A program made the translations under genes and the position numbers. From contig CBFHSE010000010.1 of NCBI GenBank assembly GCA_965658435.1, positions 1-38,703 of the forward strand: 38,703 nt of DNA, in the 5' to 3' direction. Under the pieces are notes generated by a model, which was given only the letters and a program-made list of their open reading frames with translations, had not been told where the DNA came from and did not search any database. This document shows, piece after piece, positions 34,620 through 38,703 of this stretch (position 1 is the stretch's first letter; each line of letters starts with the position of its first letter). The stretch comes from JADHLN01 sp965658435. Lineage in GTDB: Bacteria > Pseudomonadota > Alphaproteobacteria > Rickettsiales > JABIRX01.

Positions 34620-35093
34620 ATGAAAGAGCAAAATAAAGCAAAAATACAATTACACTCTCAATATATAAAAGATCTATCTTTTGAAAATCCAAATGCACCA
34701 CAAAGCTTGGCACAAATTGCGAAGAATCCTAATATAGGATTTAATGTAAATGTTAATGCAAACAAGCTTAACGAGAATTATTTTGAAGTTGCTTTGGATA
34801 TTAAAGCATCTGCTAAAGAAAGTGAAGCTGAGCAAAAGATAATTTTTCAGGTAGAATTATTATATTCTTCAATTTTTTCTATAACTAATTATGAGAATGA
34901 AGATGAATTAAAGAAAACACTTCTAATAGAAGCTCCACAACTTATCTTTCCTTTTGCTAGAAGAATTATAGCCGATGCAACAAGAGATGGTGGTTTTCCA
35001 CCATTAATAATGGATCCAATTGATTTTAGAAAATTAACTGAAAAAAACGAACAAAATAATTCAGATAAGGAAACAGACCCAAATAAACATTAA
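34620..35093 (+). CDS. secB: SecB, protein-export chaperone
   Basis: 157 residues, the normal size. Y-I-K-D-L-S-F-E-N-P-N-A-P near the start, the central beta strands (F-E-V-A-L-D-I-K-A) and L-L-I-E-A-P-Q-L-I-F-P-F-A-R-R-I-I with D-G-G-F-P-P-L-I-M-D-P near the end are SecB signatures. The tetrameric chaperone keeps preproteins unfolded and passes them to SecA. The convergent dnaQ gene ends 5 bases away. The tail after about 140 is acidic and polar as in other SecB proteins. Confidence 0.96.
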   Translation: MKEQNKAKIQLHSQYIKDLSFENPNAPQSLAQIAKNPNIGFNVNVNANKLNENYFEVALDIKASAKESEAEQKIIFQVELLYSSIFSITNYENEDELKKTLLIEAPQLIFPFARRIIADATRDGGFPPLIMDPIDFRKLTEKNEQNNSDKETDPNKH

Positions 35094-35098
35094 TTATG

Positions 35099-35761
35099 TT
35101 AATTTTTCCATAATGGCTCAGTGATGTCTTTTAACATTTCTTTATGTAAAGACTCCTCTTCCTTGGATAGTGTATATTCTCTGTGAGGAAAAATAGTCTT
35201 TTTGGTTTTTTGCTCTTTTTTTTCATTATTCTCATTCAAAGATAAGGATATTTGGCTTCCTCCACATAATTCAAGATAAACATCAGCAAGAAGTTCAGCA
35301 TCAAGCAATGCTCCATGCTTTGTTCTTTTACTAGAATCTATATTAAATCTTTTACATAAAGCATCTAGATTATTTGCTGCACCAGGGAATTTTTGCCGTG
35401 CTAAAATTAGACTATCGATAATTTGGTTTGGTAATTGCTTGATAGATAACAAGCTTAATTCATGATTGATAAATCCCATATCAAATTTTGCATTGTGAAT
35501 AACTAAAGGAGAATAACTTAAGAAATCTATTAACTCTGTGCTAATTTCATGAAATTCTGGCTTATCTGCCAAAAATTCTTTTGTTAAACCATGAACTTTT
35601 AATGCTCCTGCTGAGCTTTCTTTAGGTGATTTAATATATTTATGAAAATATTTTCCAGTTCTTACTTTATTGATTACTTCAACACAGCCAATCTCAATAA
35701 TCCTATCTCCTTCAGTATATTTTAAGCCAGTAGTTTCTGTATCTAATATAATTTCTCGCAT
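35099..35761 (-). CDS. dnaQ: DNA polymerase III epsilon subunit (proofreading exonuclease)
   Basis: 220 residues. Exo I is D-T-E-T-T-G-L (Asp7, Glu9), Exo II is H-N-A-K-F-D-M-G-F, and Exo III is H-G-A-L-L-D-A-E with the catalytic histidine: a complete DEDDh 3'-5' exonuclease. A C-terminal tail after about 175 would bind the polymerase alpha subunit. It proofreads replication. It follows coaE after a single base, a common alphaproteobacterial pairing. Confidence 0.94.
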   Translation of the reverse strand: MREIILDTETTGLKYTEGDRIIEIGCVEVINKVRTGKYFHKYIKSPKESSAGALKVHGLTKEFLADKPEFHEISTELIDFLSYSPLVIHNAKFDMGFINHELSLLSIKQLPNQIIDSLILARQKFPGAANNLDALCKRFNIDSSKRTKHGALLDAELLADVYLELCGGSQISLSLNENNEKKEQKTKKTIFPHREYTLSKEEESLHKEMLKDITEPLWKN

Positions 35762-35762
35762 T

Positions 35763-36344
35763 TTAATTATTAATTTTTATAAGAATATTATTAATTTGTG
35801 GCTCTAAGCTAGAAATATCTAGATTATTTTCAATGATAAAATCACCTAACTTTTCTTTATCAATTTTTTGTTGCTTTGCCAATAAAAAATTAAATTGCTC
35901 CTCATTATTACCCCCTCTATCTAAAAATCTTTTTAGCATGATGTGTTTTTGAGTTTTACAAAAAATTTTATAATCACAAATTTTATCAAGACCAGATTCA
36001 AATAACAACGGTATATCTAATATAATTATTTTAGAATTATTAGTTTTATTTTTTATAATAAACTCATCTAATAATATGCGAACCCTAGGATGAATAAAAT
36101 TTTCAATTTTTTGTAAATAATTTTTATTCTCAATTATTTTATTTGTTACAATTCCTCTATCGATTTGATTATTTATTATTGATTCTGGAATTAACCCTTG
36201 AAAATAGTCGAGAGCTTCTTTGCTATCATATATTTTATGAACTATTTTATCCGCATCAAATAAATTATATCCTTTTTTTAGAAAAATATTAGCAATTGTT
36301 GTTTTTCCAGATGCAATATAACCTGTAATGCCAATTATCTTCAT
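35763..36344 (-). CDS. coaE: Dephospho-CoA kinase
   Basis: 193 residues. The P-loop G-I-T-G-Y-I-A-S-G-K-T-T covers 5-16, F-D-A-D-K-I-V-H-K carries the catalytic aspartate, and H-P-R-V and D-I-P-L-L-F-E-S-G are CoaE signatures. It phosphorylates dephospho-CoA, the last step of coenzyme A synthesis that coaBC also serves. It is the first gene of the coaE-dnaQ pair, facing away from the ankyrin gene across 113 bases. Confidence 0.95.
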   Translation of the reverse strand: MKIIGITGYIASGKTTIANIFLKKGYNLFDADKIVHKIYDSKEALDYFQGLIPESIINNQIDRGIVTNKIIENKNYLQKIENFIHPRVRILLDEFIIKNKTNNSKIIILDIPLLFESGLDKICDYKIFCKTQKHIMLKRFLDRGGNNEEQFNFLLAKQQKIDKEKLGDFIIENNLDISSLEPQINNILIKINN

Positions 36345-36380
36345 TTTTTAATTATTTTTTAAAATCTTAGCAGATTATTT

Positions 36381-36406
36381 AATAAAAATAAAAAATTATT
36401 TTTATT
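36381..36406. repeat. Perfect 11-base inverted repeat upstream of the ankyrin gene
   Basis: AATAAAAATAA (36381-36391) and TTATTTTTATT (36396-36406) are exact reverse complements with a four-base AAAA centre. It sits between the divergent coaE and ankyrin genes and ends just before the ankyrin promoter candidate. It could be an operator or a weak hairpin; with no G or C it may also be compositional chance. Confidence 0.45.
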
Positions 36407-36435
36407 TTGTTTTTTCCCTCAAATTATGATATTAT
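36407..36435 (+). promoter_or_regulatory. Candidate promoter of the ankyrin gene
   Basis: TTGTTT (36407-36412) and TATTAT (36430-36435; five of six to TATAAT) are separated by exactly 17 bases, with the -10 ending 22 bases before the ATG. The -35 matches only its first three positions. The upstream inverted repeat directly abuts the -35. Confidence 0.35.
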
Positions 36436-36457
36436 ATAGACAATTTTATAGTGAGAT

Positions 36458-38703
36458 ATGCCACAATCAGCAAACAAAAGTCAAGAAATCACAAAGAGTG
36501 CGGAATTAAGATTGAAAGTTATAGATCGAAGCACAGATTCTGAAATACCACAATATTTTAGGACTCTTTTTGAAAAACATTATGATCCATATATCCATTA
36601 TGATTTACTTCATATTGCAATAATAAATAATGATATGAAGATGGTTGACTTTTTATTAGATGAACAAAAGAAAAAGAAAATTGATTCAAATATAGAAGAT
36701 AAATATGGATACACAGCATCAGATATAGCACTCTATACAGAAAAAAATGAAATTTTAGAAAAATTTAATATTAAAATTTTAAACGAAAATTTACAATCTA
36801 AGGAAAAAGCTCAAATTAAGTTACGACTTCAAACTATATATCGAAACCCAACAGAACAAGTATCAAATGATTTTAAAAAACATTTTAGAAAACATTATGA
36901 TCCAGATATCCATGATGATTTATTTCATATTGTAGTAGAAAACAATGATATGAAGATGGTTGACTTTTTATTAGATGAACAAAAGAAAAAGAAAATTGAT
37001 TTAGATCTAAAAGATAAATATGGATATACAGCAATAGAGGTAGCATTATTTACAGACAAAATAGAAATTTTAAAAAAAATACCCTATGAAGCTTTAGACA
37101 AAAACCTATTAGGATCTATAGAACAAGGCAAAATAAAGTTGCGGCTTCAAACTATATATCGAGATCCAAGAACACAAGTATCAAGCAGTTTTACAAAAAT
37201 TTTTGAAAAACATTATGATTCATATTATCCTTCTAAAAAAGGAAAACATAGTGATTTACTGCATATTGCAATAAAAAACAATGATATGGAAATGCTTAAA
37301 TTTTTATTAAAAAAGGGCATTGATTTAGAGTTAAAAGATTCCGATGGAAAAACAGCACTAGATATAGCAACAGATACAAATAAAATAGAAATTGCAAAAA
37401 TGTTATTACTTCATGGAGCAGCAGGAAATAAAGATAAATATAGTATATTACTGAATCAAGTTAAACAACATGATTTAACAAAAAAAGTATCAGAAGATTT
37501 TAAAACACTTGTCAAAATTTATTACGCTAAAGGTAATCCTTATCTAGCAGAAAGACCAGAAAATTTAACTTATATTGCAACTAGTAGGAAAGATAATGAG
37601 ATGGTTAGATTTTTGTTATCTGAATGCGCTGTTGATACTGTATCAAGTGCTTTGATAACTTGTATCAAAAATATCGATAACAGAGATGTGAAGAAAGCTT
37701 CTACAATTGATGATGTGAAAAAGGCTTATAATGAAGAACAAAACCTGACCGTTTTAGATTCTGAAGGAAAAAATATTCTTGAAATTTTAGCAGAAAAATC
37801 AAGAAATTTGAATTCCATAAAAAAAGATAATAAACATCGCGCAGATATTATTAAACGTAAAATAAATGAGGTTTTGGAATTGATCAGCACTTTTTGGTCT
37901 TCAGAGCTTCAAAATGCAATGAGATCTTATAATTGCACAAAGATAAAAAAATTAATAAATTTTCTAAATTCAGGAACAGAAGATTTTAAAGGTCAATTTA
38001 CTCATAAATTAAAAGCTGAAATAATTAAGGATAATTCAAGAAACTTATTGCATCTTGCCGCTCAATTTAACGACCAAGAACTTATCGATATGCTTGAAGA
38101 ATACGATATCCCAAGAGCCCTCTCTGATCTTGGCACACCATTACATGTAGCTATAGAATATGGTAATAGTGAGGTAATAACAAAATTACTTACACTTTAT
38201 CCAGAACTTATAAATGACAAAAAAGACTCTTTAACAGCTTTAGATGTAGCAATGAAAAAAGAAGATATACAAATTGTGAATGAAATAGTTAAAAGTTCAT
38301 GTAAATCTCAAGCGTTAGGAACTTATCATGATATTGAATTTCATGAAGAAAAATCAATAATTCAAAAAAATAAATCTGCAAAATACCAAGTCGGAGATAC
38401 TCCTTTGCATTTAGCTGTAAAACTTGGTAATGAAAATTTAGCATTAAATATTCTAAATAAATACCCTGATATGATCAAATGGACAAATAAAGATGGAAAA
38501 ACACCTCTAGATGAAGCTATATTATCTAAAGATCCAGAACGACTTATAAAACCATTAATTTGTAACGCACGAATTGATCCCAAATTTGCAATAAATCAAA
38601 AAATAACTGGTAATGACGAATATGTTAGATCTGCTATAGATCTTTTATTTGCTAGAAAATTAGAACTTTACATCAACAGAACAAATAATACATATTACAT
38701 TAA
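36458..38703 (+). CDS. Large ankyrin-repeat protein with four ~105-residue compound units (3' end outside window)
   Basis: An open frame of 748 codons runs off the window end. ATG 36458 is the first possible start: an in-frame TGA lies two codons upstream. No signal peptide or membrane span is seen. Residues 16-430 hold four compound units (starting near 16, 121, 227 and 329), each made of a linker like K-L-R-L-Q-T-I-Y-R...V-S..F...F-x-K-H-Y-D followed by about two ankyrin repeats (L-L-H-I-A-I-x-N-N-D-M, K-D-x-x-G-x-T-A). A helical region with poor ankyrin match spans about 430-520. More canonical repeats follow (N-L-L-H-L-A-A at 529, G-T-P-L-H-V-A near 562, G-D-T-P-L-H-L-A at 646). Such proteins are often secreted effectors in host-associated alphaproteobacteria; that role is inference here. 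Confidence 0.85.
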   Translation, partial: MPQSANKSQEITKSAELRLKVIDRSTDSEIPQYFRTLFEKHYDPYIHYDLLHIAIINNDMKMVDFLLDEQKKKKIDSNIEDKYGYTASDIALYTEKNEILEKFNIKILNENLQSKEKAQIKLRLQTIYRNPTEQVSNDFKKHFRKHYDPDIHDDLFHIVVENNDMKMVDFLLDEQKKKKIDLDLKDKYGYTAIEVALFTDKIEILKKIPYEALDKNLLGSIEQGKIKLRLQTIYRDPRTQVSSSFTKIFEKHYDSYYPSKKGKHSDLLHIAIKNNDMEMLKFLLKKGIDLELKDSDGKTALDIATDTNKIEIAKMLLLHGAAGNKDKYSILLNQVKQHDLTKKVSEDFKTLVKIYYAKGNPYLAERPENLTYIATSRKDNEMVRFLLSECAVDTVSSALITCIKNIDNRDVKKASTIDDVKKAYNEEQNLTVLDSEGKNILEILAEKSRNLNSIKKDNKHRADIIKRKINEVLELISTFWSSELQNAMRSYNCTKIKKLINFLNSGTEDFKGQFTHKLKAEIIKDNSRNLLHLAAQFNDQELIDMLEEYDIPRALSDLGTPLHVAIEYGNSEVITKLLTLYPELINDKKDSLTALDVAMKKEDIQIVNEIVKSSCKSQALGTYHDIEFHEEKSIIQKNKSAKYQVGDTPLHLAVKLGNENLALNILNKYPDMIKWTNKDGKTPLDEAILSKDPERLIKPLICNARIDPKFAINQKITGNDEYVRSAIDLLFARKLELYINRTNNTYYI
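36629..36686 (+). repeat. 58-base exact direct repeat, copy 1 (ankyrin unit 1)
   Basis: The 58 bases are identical to 36944-37001, exactly 315 bases (105 codons) downstream. They encode N-D-M-K-M-V-D-F-L-L-D-E-Q-K-K-K-K-I-D in both units. Identity at the DNA level, including all third positions, points to recent duplication or conversion within the gene. Confidence 0.9.
36944..37001 (+). repeat. 58-base exact direct repeat, copy 2 (ankyrin unit 2)
   Basis: This is the second copy of the block at 36629-36686. The matching position in unit 3 (about 37269-37325) keeps the protein pattern (N-N-D-M-E-M-L-K-F-L-L) but not the DNA identity, so units 1 and 2 are the younger pair here. Confidence 0.9.

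Noticed and set aside
38362..38583. 73-residue minus-strand open frame near the window end
   Set aside because: It is antisense to canonical ankyrin repeats of the plus-strand frame and has no features of its own.
36458..38703. The long internal repeats could be a CRISPR array or a non-coding satellite
   Set aside because: The period is about 105 codons, the frame stays open for 748 codons and repeats are conserved as protein, so this is a repeat-containing coding region.

Overview
The window is a compact, strongly A+T-rich stretch of an alphaproteobacterial chromosome. The group is suggested by the aroA-cmk-rpsA-sppA-ihfB gene order, secB facing a Tim44-domain gene next to dnaQ-coaE, an ELM1-family gene, hslVU with an HslV propeptide, ccmH and lpxC. 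The base composition, very small intergenic gaps, many overlapping gene ends and a large ankyrin-repeat protein suggest a reduced-genome, possibly host- or protist-associated lineage (Rickettsiales-like or similar). Biosynthetic genes (cimA, aroA, nadE, coaBC, coaE, pdxH) and iron and phosphate ABC transporter genes argue against an extremely dependent intracellular parasite. The exact lineage cannot be fixed from this sequence alone. TGA is used as a stop, so the genetic code is standard bacterial.

Layout. 1-5520: 3' end of lpxC, an M15 peptidase, trkA, obgE-hemW and a cell-wall amidase. 5521-9012: a complete ferric-iron ABC importer operon (binding protein, two-domain permease, ATPase). 9001-12526: a PTR1/FolM-like pteridine reductase, a glycerol-1-phosphate dehydrogenase (AraM/EgsA family) and a lone SdhA/FrdA-type flavoprotein. 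12602-15635: the hslV-hslU protease and coaBC. 15643-20562: ihfB, sppA, rpsA, cmk and aroA, all on the minus strand. 20657-22037: a tyrosine-rich lipoprotein overlapping an ELM1-family gene. 22018-30310: a minus-strand chain pstB, hisS, gltX, cysS, cimA, unknown membrane protein, tyrS; the five genes from gltX to tyrS overlap end to start. 30428-36344: pdxH, then xerD-like, ccmH, nadE and tim44-like on minus, secB, dnaQ and coaE. 36458-38703: the 5' 748 codons of a large ankyrin protein that runs off the window; it starts with four copies of an unusual unit of about 105 residues.

No rRNA, tRNA, CRISPR array, insertion sequence or phage module was recognised. There is no gene-free stretch over 300 bases; the longest gaps are about 115 bases (30311-30427 and 36345-36457). 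Most of the content is housekeeping. The accessory-like items are the ankyrin protein, the AraM-type dehydrogenase, the orphan FrdA-like protein and the Tyr-rich lipoprotein.
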